In this document: positions 1 to 8,557 of the stretch, one piece after another
How the letters are laid out: every line of letters begins with the position of its first letter
Numbering within the stretch: the stretch's first letter is position 1
Source: Spirosoma foliorum
Lineage (GTDB): Bacteria > Bacteroidota > Bacteroidia > Cytophagales > Spirosomataceae
DNA length: 64,000 bases
NCBI RefSeq assembly: GCF_014117325.1
Contig: NZ_CP059732.1
Coordinates: 7,753,001-7,817,000 of the forward strand
Direction of reading: 5' to 3'
Position numbers and translations under genes: made by a program
Notes under the pieces: model-generated
The model's input: the letters and a program-made list of their open reading frames with translations, nothing else
Told to the model about the DNA's origin: nothing
Databases searched by the model: none

Positions 1-1484
1 TAGGAGGGAGTATTCTCCTGGGTAGTACGCCAGGCTGGCAATCGGGTATACGGGCGACGCTTGGGTTACAATTAGCCAGCTTTCAGAATAACCAGACGCA
101 GCTGGGGTTACGTTATGGCGCGACTTTGGGAGACAGCTGGAAACTTTCGGGTAAGACATTTGCTTACCGAAATCAGTTCAATAACGCTTATCCGTACACC
201 GAACGTCAGCATTATTTTCTGGAGCCATCGACAACGGCCCAGCGTGGATTTATCCAGGATCTCTATTTTCTGCATAAAAGCGGCCGACAGCTTTCCATCA
301 ATACCTGGGTAACTGACAATGATTTAATTATTACGCCCCAGGATACTATTGCCCGCGAACGCACGAGAACACAGTCGGCACGGTTGCTGGCTACCTATGA
401 GGCCAATCGGATGACGTTTCGGGTGGGCTGGATTCGCGATGTGCTCGACTATGCCAAAGGAAATTTCAATACGCCAAGTCATACCGAAACCGAGCGGCTA
501 ATTAGTCGGGCAGAGCGCGAGTTTCAGCTTTTGTCTGGTACAAATCGGCAATTGAACCTGCGCGTGGGCGGTGAATGGTCGCATTACCGGACTCGAACAG
601 ATGGTTACGGAGGGCAGTTGATTCAGGAAGATCGAGGTGATTTGTATGCACTCTTACGTTACCAAACGACGCGCTGGCTCGTATCAGCCAATATTCGACA
701 GGCGTTTGTAACGCGATTCAATCCACCCATTACGCCCTCAGTTGGTGCCGAATATCAGCTTGTGCAGCGTGACCGATTTAAGTTGACGGCCAAAGGCTCG
801 GTAAGCCGAAATTACCGCGTTCCAACCTTGAACGAACGCTACTGGATTGATTTAGGTAACCCAAATCTTTTACCTGAAAGTGGATTGAATTTCGAGGGCG
901 GTTTAGCGGCTAATACACCCTTATCTGATCGAATTAACCTGACGACTGAGTTGACGGGCTATCACAACCGCGTTGACAATTGGACCTATTGGAATCCGAC
1001 CAATAATTACCACGTCGAAAACCTACAATTGGTAGTTGCTCGGGGCATTGAGTTTACGACTAATCTGACCTATGTCCAGAATAACTGGCGCGCAGGCCTG
1101 CGCCTTGGGTATGCGCTGACCCGTTCATCGCAGGAGCGGGCCTATGATGCCTATTCTCAGGATGTGATCGGGAAACAATTGGTGTATGTGCCGCTTCATA
1201 CCGGAACACTCAATACCTACGTGCAACACGGCCAAACGCGCCTTAGTGTACAAATGCAGGCCAATTCCCGTCGGTATATCACCTTCGACAATACTCAGTT
1301 TTTTAAAGGAACTACATTGACCAATGTGTTATTGGAGCACACGGCCCGCTGGCATTCAGTTCCGGTTCGAATTCAGGGGCAGGTCAATAATGTGTTCGAC
1401 GCGCTGCTGATAGGCGTGAAACGAAACGCACTTCCGGGCCGAAACTGGGCCATCAATTTAATTATCAATTTTCCTTCTTTATAA
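1..1484 (+). CDS. btuB: TonB-dependent outer-membrane receptor, C-terminal part (probable cobalamin receptor BtuB)
   Basis: The reading frame is open from base 3 at the window edge to TAA at 1482-1484, giving about 493 residues of a larger protein. Signal peptide, plug and first barrel strands lie outside the window. The visible part alternates short amphipathic strands and polar loops typical of a 22-strand TonB receptor barrel. A sequence of the VPTLNERYW type (near base 830) and NNVFDALL near the C-terminus are common in these barrels. Substrate is inferred from context: the next genes are a BtuG-like surface propeller and a PP-loop ATPase, a combination known from Bacteroidota vitamin B12 uptake loci. 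The receptor would import B12 across the outer membrane using TonB/ExbBD energy. The stop is 3 nt before the next ATG, so they are co-transcribed. Confidence 0.85.
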   Translation, partial: GGSILLGSTPGWQSGIRATLGLQLASFQNNQTQLGLRYGATLGDSWKLSGKTFAYRNQFNNAYPYTERQHYFLEPSTTAQRGFIQDLYFLHKSGRQLSINTWVTDNDLIITPQDTIARERTRTQSARLLATYEANRMTFRVGWIRDVLDYAKGNFNTPSHTETERLISRAEREFQLLSGTNRQLNLRVGGEWSHYRTRTDGYGGQLIQEDRGDLYALLRYQTTRWLVSANIRQAFVTRFNPPITPSVGAEYQLVQRDRFKLTAKGSVSRNYRVPTLNERYWIDLGNPNLLPESGLNFEGGLAANTPLSDRINLTTELTGYHNRVDNWTYWNPTNNYHVENLQLVVARGIEFTTNLTYVQNNWRAGLRLGYALTRSSQERAYDAYSQDVIGKQLVYVPLHTGTLNTYVQHGQTRLSVQMQANSRRYITFDNTQFFKGTTLTNVLLEHTARWHSVPVRIQGQVNNVFDALLIGVKRNALPGRNWAINLIINFPSL

Positions 1485-1487
1485 TTC

Positions 1488-2543
1488 ATGAAAAATCAAT
1501 TGACCAAATCAATTGCAGTTGGGCTGGTAGCCTTGAGTGTCTGGAACTGTAAAACGTCTGACCCAACGCCAACGCCTTATGAATCGGGGGTGTTTATCCT
1601 GAACGCGGGTAATTTCTCCAGCAACAATGGAACGGTCTCGTTTTTGTCACGCAATAGCAATGTTGTTGCTACCAATATTTTTCAGACGGCAAACCCGTCG
1701 TTAGCCCTGAGCGGTGGAGTACAAGGATATGCCGAAGTAAATGGTAAAGGGTTGATTCTGGTCGATAACAGTACGGCTGGCCAGGATAAAGTTGAGATTG
1801 TGGAGGCTGGTACATTCGTTTCTCGCGCTACGCTAAAAACACCCGATATCGAGAATCCCCGTCAGGTGATTTCGGCAGGTCCTAACAAAGCATATATTAG
1901 TTGCTGGGATGTTTCCGGCGATTACAGTGCGGGTACGTTTTATAAAGACCCCGGTTATATCGCGGTTGTTGATTTGAACACCAGTAAGGTGACCAAAAAG
2001 ATTCCAGCTGTAAAAGGCGTCGAAAAAATGGTTATTTCGGGTACCGAAGCGTTTGTGGGCAGCAATACCTACAGTGGCGATCAAACCCTCTTAATCATCG
2101 ACTTGAACACTGATACCGAGAAACAGCGGATTGCTTTCGGTTCAACACCTGAACCTATTGCCCTCGATGCAACTGGTAAGTTGTGGATACAGGCCGGTAA
2201 AGATCTGGTTCAGCTAGATCCAACGAGTCGGGCTGTTGCTAAACGCCTTACTTTTTCTGCTGCTCCCGGATCGGTAACCATCAGTGGCGATAAACGTAAT
2301 TTTTATTATACCCTGGGTGGTAAAACGTACAGTATTTCGATTGATGCAAACACGGCTTCTGGAAGTGTAGTGGTGAATCGCTCATTCAGCGCCTTGGGTA
2401 TTGATCCACAAACCGGCCGGATTTACGGCACAGTTATACCTTCTTATGCACAGGCTGGTTACGTAATTCGTTACGAATCGAGCGGGACGTTGGTTGATTC
2501 GGTGAAAGCTGAAATTGCTCCTTCTGGTCTTTATTTCCGATGA
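1488..2543 (+). CDS. BtuG-like surface beta-propeller lipoprotein (DUF5074/YncE-like)
   Basis: 351 residues. The N-terminus is a lipoprotein signal ending in VWNC (Cys21), followed by KTSDP, an acidic stretch that could act as a Bacteroidota surface-export signal. The rest is repeated blades of the YncE/YVTN propeller type, for example GVFILNAGNFSSNNGTVS at the start, repeated VDLNT and IDLNT strands, and PEPIALDATGKLWI. In Bacteroides, BtuG is such a propeller that binds B12 at the surface and caps BtuB; the same role is inferred here from domain and position. It starts 3 nt after the receptor gene and its TGA overlaps the next ATG (ATGA), so translation is coupled. Confidence 0.8.
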   Translation: MKNQLTKSIAVGLVALSVWNCKTSDPTPTPYESGVFILNAGNFSSNNGTVSFLSRNSNVVATNIFQTANPSLALSGGVQGYAEVNGKGLILVDNSTAGQDKVEIVEAGTFVSRATLKTPDIENPRQVISAGPNKAYISCWDVSGDYSAGTFYKDPGYIAVVDLNTSKVTKKIPAVKGVEKMVISGTEAFVGSNTYSGDQTLLIIDLNTDTEKQRIAFGSTPEPIALDATGKLWIQAGKDLVQLDPTSRAVAKRLTFSAAPGSVTISGDKRNFYYTLGGKTYSISIDANTASGSVVVNRSFSALGIDPQTGRIYGTVIPSYAQAGYVIRYESSGTLVDSVKAEIAPSGLYFR

Positions 2544-3280
2544 GCCAACAACGGGCCATCATGAATTGGAGCGGAGGTAAAGACTCTGCTCTTGCTTTAT
2601 ACCACAGTCTGCGGTCAGAACGCTGGGACATACAGAGTTTACTAACATCGGTAAATGACCTGCACGGTCGGGTAAGTATGCACGGCGTTCGGATGGAATT
2701 GCTGCATGCGCAGGCAAATCGGCTGGGGTTACCTTTACAACTATTGCGACTGCCGGGTGATGTATCGATGGAAACCTACGATGCTCAACTGCAACAGGTA
2801 CTTCAGGGGTTTCAACAGCAAGGAATTACCCATTCTCTATTTGGCGATATTTTCCTGGAAGACTTACGGCAGTATCGGGAAACTCAATTACAACGCGTAA
2901 ATCTGAAAGGGGGATTTCCGCTCTGGCAGCGTAACACGACCGAGTTAGTTCATGAGTTTGTCGATCTGGGTTTTCGAGCCGTGCTGGTTTGTGTCAATGA
3001 AAAGCAATTGGGAGCCGAATTCGTAGGTCGGGAGTTAGATCTGGATTTACTGAAAGACCTACCCAAAACGGTTGACCCTTGTGGCGAAAACGGTGAATAC
3101 CATTCGTTTGTGTACGATGGCCCCATTTTCGCTCATCCTATCGGGTTTCGTAAAGGAGAAGTCGTCCGGCGTACGTACAGTCCATCAGGGAGCGCAGATT
3201 GCCATACTGATGATACTGATCGGAGTTGGGATACAGGCTTCTGGTACCAGGATTTGCTGCTGAATGAGGTAAGTGAATGA
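2540..3280 (+). CDS. Dph6-related PP-loop ATP pyrophosphatase (diphthine--ammonia ligase family)
   Basis: 246 residues. The N-terminal PP-loop SGGKDS is at residues 11-16, the ATP-pyrophosphate binding motif of N-type ATP pyrophosphatases. Later DPCGENGEYHSFVYDGP matches the conserved C-terminal motif of the Dph6 family. Bacteria do not make diphthamide, and family members next to btuB are usually described as implicated in cobalamin metabolism. An amidation-type role in corrinoid salvage is a guess from neighbourhood. The start codon overlaps the upstream stop by 4 nt, making this the last gene of a three-gene operon, followed by a palindrome and a strong terminator. Confidence 0.85.
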   Translation: MSQQRAIMNWSGGKDSALALYHSLRSERWDIQSLLTSVNDLHGRVSMHGVRMELLHAQANRLGLPLQLLRLPGDVSMETYDAQLQQVLQGFQQQGITHSLFGDIFLEDLRQYRETQLQRVNLKGGFPLWQRNTTELVHEFVDLGFRAVLVCVNEKQLGAEFVGRELDLDLLKDLPKTVDPCGENGEYHSFVYDGPIFAHPIGFRKGEVVRRTYSPSGSADCHTDDTDRSWDTGFWYQDLLLNEVSE

Positions 3281-3340
3281 ATAATGGATAATGAACAATG
3301 AATAATGGTTGAATCGACAGTTCATTATCCATTATCCATT
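3276..3340. repeat. Intergenic palindrome P1 (ATAATGGATAATG word type)
   Basis: Arms 3276-3295 and 3321-3340 are complementary over 20 bp with one mismatch, separated by a 25-nt loop. It starts at the very end of the PP-loop gene. The arms use the word ATAATGGATAATG, also seen at 14.75 and 39.4 kb. Confidence 0.8.
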
Positions 3341-3368
3341 GTTTACCATTCTAACTGATCGAGTACAT

Positions 3369-3422
3369 AAAAAAAGAGTCAGCCCTGCTAATTCATGAAT
3401 TGGTAGGGCTGACTCTTTTTTA
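3369..3422 (+). terminator. Bidirectional intrinsic terminator after the cobalamin operon
   Basis: A perfect stem (AAAAAGAGTCAGCCCT at 3371-3386 with AGGGCTGACTCTTTTT at 3405-3420) closes an 18-nt loop and ends in a T run. The remaining stretch to 3651 is AT-rich leader of the next operon with no convincing gene. Confidence 0.9.
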
Positions 3423-3651
3423 TGCCAATTCATTCGTAATGGCATTCGTTATAGAATAGTCTAAAAAAGATTGATGGCGGTTATGCTTGCGTGTAAGAAT
3501 CGTTTTTCGCACAAGAAGAGGATATTTAACCACCTTTAGTCTTCTTAGAATTAAAAACACATGATTTTGCCTTAATGTCAACCGGCTTAGCTTATTTGGT
3601 TTTAACTTTCTTCGTTAAAAAATAAACTTACTACAAATACCTATTTAACCT

Positions 3652-4182
3652 ATGAAACGTAGAGAAGCCTTACAACAGGCGGCCCTGATGATGGGAGGAA
3701 TCCTGTCGGCTCCCACGCTGGCGGGAGCTATGGGTCGTATTACGAACATGGGCCCGAGTGTAGACGTCACTGTTGAGCAGGAAGCGTTAGTAGCCGAGGT
3801 CGCCGATGTAATTATCCCAACGACCAGCACGCCCGGAGCTAAAGCCGCCGGGGCCGAGAAGTTTATTGTTCGGGTCATGCGCGATTGTTACCCCAAAGCC
3901 GATCAGGAGCAGTTTTATGCTGGACTTGCCAAACTGGACGCCAGTAGCAAAACCAAATTCGGTAAGGATTTCGTGAATCTGGATACAGCTCAGAAAAACG
4001 AAATGGTCAAGCAAACCATGACCGACGACAAGCCCTTTTTCCTACGCATGAAAGAGCTAACCACAACGGGCTATTTCACGTCTGAAATTGGGGCAACCAA
4101 AGCACTGGAGTACCTGCCCGTGCCCGGTCAGTTTAACGGATGCATGCCACTCAAACCCGGCCAGAAAACCTGGGCCCTTTAA
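3652..4182 (+). CDS. Gluconate 2-dehydrogenase subunit 3 family protein
   Basis: 176 residues. It begins MKRREALQQAALMMGGIL, a twin-arginine-like export signal. The mature part contains VADVIIPTTSTPGAKAAG, the signature of the small (gamma) subunit of membrane-bound gluconate-type dehydrogenases (Gluconate_2-dh3). In known complexes this subunit helps export and stabilise the FAD-containing large subunit, which lacks its own signal peptide. The GMC oxidoreductase follows 99 nt downstream on the same strand and lacks a signal, consistent with hitchhiking through Tat. The natural substrate, a sugar or other alcohol, cannot be read from sequence. Confidence 0.9.
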   Translation: MKRREALQQAALMMGGILSAPTLAGAMGRITNMGPSVDVTVEQEALVAEVADVIIPTTSTPGAKAAGAEKFIVRVMRDCYPKADQEQFYAGLAKLDASSKTKFGKDFVNLDTAQKNEMVKQTMTDDKPFFLRMKELTTTGYFTSEIGATKALEYLPVPGQFNGCMPLKPGQKTWAL

Positions 4183-4184
4183 AA

Positions 4185-4263
4185 AGTTGTAAAGTAGTAA
4201 GGTTATAAAGTTGTAGAGTTAATCGCTTTACCAATCACTTTATAACTATCCAACTTTACAACG
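4185..4263. repeat. Intergenic palindrome P2 (GTTATAAAGTTG word type)
   Basis: Between the small and large dehydrogenase subunits the sequence folds back on itself: a left arm rich in AAGTTGTAAAGT and GGTTATAAAGTTG pairs imperfectly with a right arm CACTTTATAACTATCCAACTTTACAAC. The same words recur at 34.9, 41.05, 47.1 and 49.2 kb. Confidence 0.7.
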
Positions 4264-4281
4264 CTAAAACTTCTCTACAGA

Positions 4282-5994
4282 ATGAACCTCAATATTGATT
4301 CCATAAAAGAACAGACCTACGATGCCATCGTTATTGGCTCAGGGGTTACAGGTGGGTGGGCTGCCAAAGAGCTAACCGAGAAAGGGCTGCGTGTATTGAT
4401 GCTCGAAAAAGGGCATCAGCTTGAACACGTCAAAGGCTATGAAAACGCCATGAAAGACCCCTGGCAGACCAAGTATAACGGTCGACTGACGATGGCGCAG
4501 AAAGAATCGCACCCGAAACTGGCCCGCGACTATCCGTACAATGAAATGACCGAAACGTACTGGATGAAGGATACCGACTCACTCTATAAAGAAGATAAGC
4601 GATTCGATTGGTATCGGCCTAATATCGTTGGGGGCAAATCCATCATGTGGGGACGTCAGTCGTATCGGCTAAGTGATCTTGACTTTGGCGCCAACTTAAA
4701 AGACGGTATCGCTATCGACTGGCCAATCCGCTATAAAGATGTAGCTCCCTGGTATTCATACGTTGAAAAATTCGTAGGTATTTCCGGCGAAAAGCTGAAT
4801 CTGCCCCAACTGCCCGACAGCGAATTTTTGCCACCCATGGAGATGTATTGTGTGGAAAAAGAAGTTCGGAAGCGGATTGAAAAGAACTTCCCTGGGCGGG
4901 TTATGACGATCGGTCGTGTAGCTAACCTCTCGAAAGCTGGCGAAGCTCAGTTAGGCATTGGCCGCGCTCCGTGTCAGTATCGGAACAAATGCTCACTTGG
5001 GTGTCCTTATGGTGCCTATTTCAGTACACAATCCTGTACGTTGCCTCCTGCTGCCAAAACAGGCCGTTTAACACTTCGTCCCGATTCTGTAGTGACGGAG
5101 ATCATGTACGACGAAAACAAAAAACGGGCAACTGGTGTCCGCATTGTCGATGCCGTTACGCTTCAACCAAAGGAGTATTTTGCCAAGGTTGTTTTTGTGT
5201 GCGGTAGTTCGCTTGGGTCAACGGCTGTTCTATTGAATTCAAAATCGAACCGTTTCCCAAATGGCTTCGGGAACGACTCCGGTGAATTAGGCCATAATTT
5301 GATGGATCACCACTTCCGTACGGGGGCGTCGGGTGTTTGGGAAGGCGATCTGGACAAATACTACATTGGTCGGCGGGCGAATGGCATTTACGTGCCACGT
5401 TACCGGAACATCGGTACCGATAAACGCGACTACTTGCGTGGTTTCGGTTATCAGGGTGGTGGCAGCCGGACAGGGTGGCAGCGCAACATTGCAGAAATGA
5501 GTTTCGGGGCTGATTATAAAGATGAAGTCACGAAACCTGGCCCCTGGACGATGGGATTGGGTGGATTTGGCGAGACACTGCCTTACCACGAAAATCGCAT
5601 GTATCTCGACAAGAACGAAAAAGACAAGTGGGGCATGCCACTAGTTGTGTTCGACGCTGAGTTGAAAGAGAACGAGAAAAAGATGCGTGTAGATATGATG
5701 AACGATGCCAAAGAAATGCTGGAAGCATCGGGCCTGAAAAACGTTAAGTCGTACGATAATGGCTCTTATTTAGGCATGGCGATTCACGAAATGGGAACCG
5801 CTCGCATGGGTCGTGACCCGAAAACGTCGATCCTGAATGCGAACAACCAGGTTCATGGCGTTAAGAACGTGTTCGTGACCGATGGAGCCTGCATGGTTTC
5901 GGCTTCCTGTGTGAACCCTTCGTTAACCTATATGGCTCTGACGGCTCGTGCGGCAGACTTTGCCGTCAAGGAAATGAAGCGGCAGAATATCTAG
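4282..5994 (+). CDS. GMC family oxidoreductase (FAD-dependent, gluconate dehydrogenase large-subunit type)
   Basis: 570 residues. The N-terminal Rossmann motif VIGSGVTGGWAAKE (residues 17-30) and the acidic LEKG end of the second strand bind FAD. The C-terminal GMC half carries HEMGTARMG, with the catalytic-type His, and the closing block ASCVNPSLTYMALTARAAD with the conserved Asn. A cysteine-containing APCQYRNKCSLGCPYGAYF segment near residues 232-250 is typical of this dehydrogenase branch. It has no signal peptide and probably leaves the cytoplasm with the upstream Tat-signal subunit. Predicted to oxidise a polyol or sugar and pass electrons to a cytochrome; no cytochrome gene is adjacent. 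Confidence 0.92.
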   Translation: MNLNIDSIKEQTYDAIVIGSGVTGGWAAKELTEKGLRVLMLEKGHQLEHVKGYENAMKDPWQTKYNGRLTMAQKESHPKLARDYPYNEMTETYWMKDTDSLYKEDKRFDWYRPNIVGGKSIMWGRQSYRLSDLDFGANLKDGIAIDWPIRYKDVAPWYSYVEKFVGISGEKLNLPQLPDSEFLPPMEMYCVEKEVRKRIEKNFPGRVMTIGRVANLSKAGEAQLGIGRAPCQYRNKCSLGCPYGAYFSTQSCTLPPAAKTGRLTLRPDSVVTEIMYDENKKRATGVRIVDAVTLQPKEYFAKVVFVCGSSLGSTAVLLNSKSNRFPNGFGNDSGELGHNLMDHHFRTGASGVWEGDLDKYYIGRRANGIYVPRYRNIGTDKRDYLRGFGYQGGGSRTGWQRNIAEMSFGADYKDEVTKPGPWTMGLGGFGETLPYHENRMYLDKNEKDKWGMPLVVFDAELKENEKKMRVDMMNDAKEMLEASGLKNVKSYDNGSYLGMAIHEMGTARMGRDPKTSILNANNQVHGVKNVFVTDGACMVSASCVNPSLTYMALTARAADFAVKEMKRQNI

Positions 5995-6000
5995 ATGCGT

Positions 6001-6060
6001 AAAAACGATGCTCCCCCGTCATACTGAGAAATCAGGCATGGCGGGGGAGCATCGTTTTTA
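6001..6060. terminator. Bidirectional terminator between converging genes
   Basis: An 18-bp perfect stem (AAAAACGATGCTCCCCCG at 6001-6018 with 6042-6059) serves the oxidoreductase gene on the plus strand and the sigma-factor gene on the minus strand. Confidence 0.9.
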
Positions 6061-6090
6061 TATATATCGTATGTATTAATTCAGGCTGGA

Positions 6091-6651
6091 TCAGGCATGT
6101 TGAATTGAATACTGTTGTAAGCAAAATTGATGCATTCGCTCGCGACCACGCTTCAGTCGCATTTTTACTGCGCTAATAGAAAGATTGTGCAGCTTGGCAA
6201 TTTCATCAATACTCATTCCTTCTTCGTATTTGAGTTGAAGCACTACCCGTTCGTTTGTAGAAAGTGCATTAAGTGATTGCTTGAGCAGTTGAAGTGTTTC
6301 CTCATGTAATCGGGCTTCCTGCGATTCGGTAATCGACTGCTCCAGATTGGAATTAATGGCAATCGTATTTAACCGTTTCGACAACCGAAGCTGATCCAGG
6401 CAGTAATTATAGGCGATAGCGTATAGCCAGGTTGAAAAGCTAGACTTTTCCTGGAAACCATCCAGCTTATCGAAAGCTTTGAGAAATATATCGTGAGTGA
6501 AGTCTTCTGCCTTGTCGGAATCTTTCGTCATTGATAAACAACGCTGATAGACTTTATTAACATAACGCGTGTAAAGTGTCTCGAAACATTGATTTGGTTT
6601 ACTGGAAAGATACTGACGGATTGTTTCTTCATCGGTTAAGACAGTATTCAT
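6091..6651 (-). CDS. RNA polymerase ECF sigma-70 factor (paralogue A)
   Basis: 186 residues. Region 2 contains DFTHDIFLKAF and STWLYAIAYNYCLDQLR, the core-binding and -10 recognition helices. Region 4 contains LKYEEGMSIDEIAKLHNLS and AVKMRLKRGRERM, a helix-turn-helix for -35 recognition. No anti-sigma gene is adjacent. It is a close paralogue of the sigma factor at 8558-9109, with long identical blocks such as QCFETLY, RYVNKVY and CLSMTKDSDKAEDFT. An inverted repeat lies about 35 nt upstream of the ATG. Confidence 0.93.
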   Translation of the reverse strand: MNTVLTDEETIRQYLSSKPNQCFETLYTRYVNKVYQRCLSMTKDSDKAEDFTHDIFLKAFDKLDGFQEKSSFSTWLYAIAYNYCLDQLRLSKRLNTIAINSNLEQSITESQEARLHEETLQLLKQSLNALSTNERVVLQLKYEEGMSIDEIAKLHNLSISAVKMRLKRGRERMHQFCLQQYSIQHA

Positions 6652-6684
6652 GGTGGATTCGACAAGTTAAGATGTAGTGTTGTA

Positions 6685-6721
6685 TACGAAAACGATTTAT
6701 TGATTTTAAATTGTTTTCGTA
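6685..6721. promoter_or_regulatory. Dyad upstream of ECF sigma factor A
   Basis: TACGAAAAC at 6685-6693 and GTTTTCGTA at 6713-6721 form a perfect 9-bp inverted repeat with a 19-nt AT-rich spacer, 34 nt upstream of the minus-strand start. Position and symmetry suggest an operator or leader hairpin. No regulator can be assigned. Confidence 0.4.
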
Positions 6722-6862
6722 ACCCCTAAAATAGTTAATAAAAACTATTGAAAATATGCTCAGTGGTGCTTTCTATTGGGAAATAAGCGTTTATATAGAT
6801 GAATAAGCGATTTAAGTAGTTGAATAGCGTATATTTTAAAGATAATTTATATGATGGTATAC

Positions 6863-7165
6863 TTATTTGGCTAAATCCTGACTCATATGTTTAGCAATAA
6901 TTTGCAATGATCGGGCTTGTTTGTCGGGTGTTCGAGCATCAAACGCGAGCCTTTCAATCGCGGTAAGTGGAAATATCCACCCCTGCTGTTTAGCATCCCA
7001 TTCATTGGAACAACGGACAACTTCCTCAAATTCTGCTTCAGTCCACTTGTCAAGCGAGTTCAATTCGCTTAGCCGCTTTTTTTGTCGGAGTAGAATTAAG
7101 GCGACTTCTTTAGGTATTGCCTGTTTCGTTTTCATAAAAGCTTGCCTATGGCCTTTTTCTGGCAA
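6863..7165 (-). CDS. Hypothetical small protein
   Basis: Up to 100 residues; an internal ATG at 7135 (MKTKQAIPKEVALILLRQKK) may be the real start, giving 90 residues. It has a basic N-terminal half, a WTEAEFEEVV segment and no signal peptide or membrane segment. I do not recognise the family. It lies on the same strand as sigma factor A, about 210 nt upstream of it. Codon usage is normal and the frame is clean, so it is probably real. Confidence 0.5.
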   Translation of the reverse strand: MPEKGHRQAFMKTKQAIPKEVALILLRQKKRLSELNSLDKWTEAEFEEVVRCSNEWDAKQQGWIFPLTAIERLAFDARTPDKQARSLQIIAKHMSQDLAK

Positions 7166-7756
7166 ACGCTAGCAAAACCAGAGCCAAACTGCTACTAATT
7201 GATCTGTCTAATTATCAAGTATTTATTTGTTCGTCCTGAAGTATAGACTAGTTTGGAACAGGTTACCTCACGAACCATAGTAACTCCGTTAGACTAAGGG
7301 GAGACAAAAAGTAACAGCTAGCTAGAAGAAGAGCAAGGCAAGTAAGTGATATCAGTAAAAAGTTCGCTTAAGCCGATTATAGGGCAATTCACTCCGTTTT
7401 TAAACTCAAACCCGCTGATGATATAGTCTCACATTTAATACTTTATGGTTGTTATAGATTTGGTCATAAACTGAATGCTGTTCAGCACAGTACTTGCTGC
7501 GTGTGTCAATTAGTTACTTATCTGTCTGTAATATATCCTTAAGAAGTTATTTTGTTAATCGAAAAATTTTATGAATTCTTGTCATAACCTTACTTATTGT
7601 TTTCTGTAGTATGGCTGAGTTAATCGATTATGTGAAAAGGACAGAACGGAAAGTAAAATGATAGATAGCTAGTATGACTCTTGCCATACCGGTATTGAGC
7701 GTAATGCTGATAGAATGAATAGCAGTATGAACGAACTATATAAAAAGCCTTGAGCA
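7166..7756. other. Gene-poor AT-rich stretch between the two sigma-factor genes
   Basis: About 590 nt with no reading frame I would defend, no RNA gene, no clear terminator and no long palindrome. It could hold promoters for the flanking small genes or be remnant sequence. Confidence 0.5.
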
Positions 7757-7981
7757 ATGATATCCGGAAGAATAAACAGAGTTTGCCTTTCACTGCTGGT
7801 TGTTGCCAGTTTTTTAGTAGGCTTTACAGTTTATTGTGCAGTTCTAATTCATTGGGTGGAAACGATTTCGCATTGGAATCTCGCTAATTACCCCGTTCAG
7901 GCTATTGGAGAAACGGCTTTTTTGCTGATTTATACGTATTTAGGAGTTCGTTTTTGCCGTAAAAAAATTAACTTCCTTTAG
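7757..7981 (+). CDS. Hypothetical small membrane protein
   Basis: 74 residues with two predicted membrane segments: about residues 9-31 (VCLSLLVVASFLVGFTVYCA) and about 50-66 (GETAFLLIYTYLGV). It ends in a basic tail RKKINFL. The start is ATG. No family is recognised and the neighbours give no hint. The topology makes it more plausible than a random frame of this length. Confidence 0.4.
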   Translation: MISGRINRVCLSLLVVASFLVGFTVYCAVLIHWVETISHWNLANYPVQAIGETAFLLIYTYLGVRFCRKKINFL

Positions 7982-8022
7982 GCCCGGTAGTCTTCAGAGC
8001 TTGATAAGAATAAAAACATCGA

Positions 8023-8241
8023 CTAAAACGCTCCGCCGAATTGATCTTCAATATCCCGAACTGCCTGAATGGCGTCGACGACATGAAGTTTCTGATTCTG
8101 CGCGACCCACAGGACCGTATCAACAATAGTATAAACATCCGGGTCCTGACAATATTCCAGCCAGACGGTATAAGCATCTGCATACTGGCGCCCTGTTTGG
8201 CTAGCAATTTGGGTTAGCAATTCAACATTCACAGGCAACAT
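8023..8241 (-). CDS. Hypothetical small protein
   Basis: 72 residues starting MLPVNVELLTQIASQTG, with a soluble, mostly helical composition and an acidic C-terminus (VRDIEDQFGGAF). No known motif. It converges with the small membrane-protein gene. I do not recognise it; protein-like amino-acid usage and an ATG start support a real gene. Confidence 0.45.
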   Translation of the reverse strand: MLPVNVELLTQIASQTGRQYADAYTVWLEYCQDPDVYTIVDTVLWVAQNQKLHVVDAIQAVRDIEDQFGGAF

Positions 8242-8557
8242 ATCGGAATCTAAAAATGGCGTCTACTTTTTGTGGATGATCCTCTAATGGTAACAATCTG
8301 GGTTTTGCATACACAAAAGCGATACCAATTGTGCTACTATTAGGCATAATGCTCGCTAAAGGAACAAAGAGAGTACATACCAACAAAATTAACTGGGTAA
8401 AACTGTTTACAAAGGAAGTCTAATTACTAAGCAGAAAGACCATTTAATATATTTTTAGTATCTTATTGAAGGGGTGTCCGTCTTAGGCTCATTACTAACC
8501 AAACCTGGACCAAGTTCAGCCTTACACCTACACTATATGCGAGCTGGTATTTTATCA
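8242..8557. other. Intergenic region upstream of ECF sigma factor B
   Basis: AT-rich leader between divergent genes. A GTG at 8474 extends the sigma frame by 28 codons, but the paralogue aligns from the ATG at 8558, so this stretch is taken as promoter/leader. No exact TAnnTTTG box was found. Confidence 0.4.

Noticed and set aside
1..125. Cobalamin riboswitch for the btuB operon
   Set aside because: The window opens inside the receptor coding sequence; any riboswitch lies outside it.
3281..3651. Additional small gene between the PP-loop ATPase and the dehydrogenase subunit
   Set aside because: The frames here are created by the palindrome and the terminator and have no protein-like features.
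7968..8207. 79-codon minus-strand frame overlapping the small gene at 8023-8241
   Set aside because: It is the alternative frame of the same strand; the 72-residue frame has a more protein-like composition and an ATG start.
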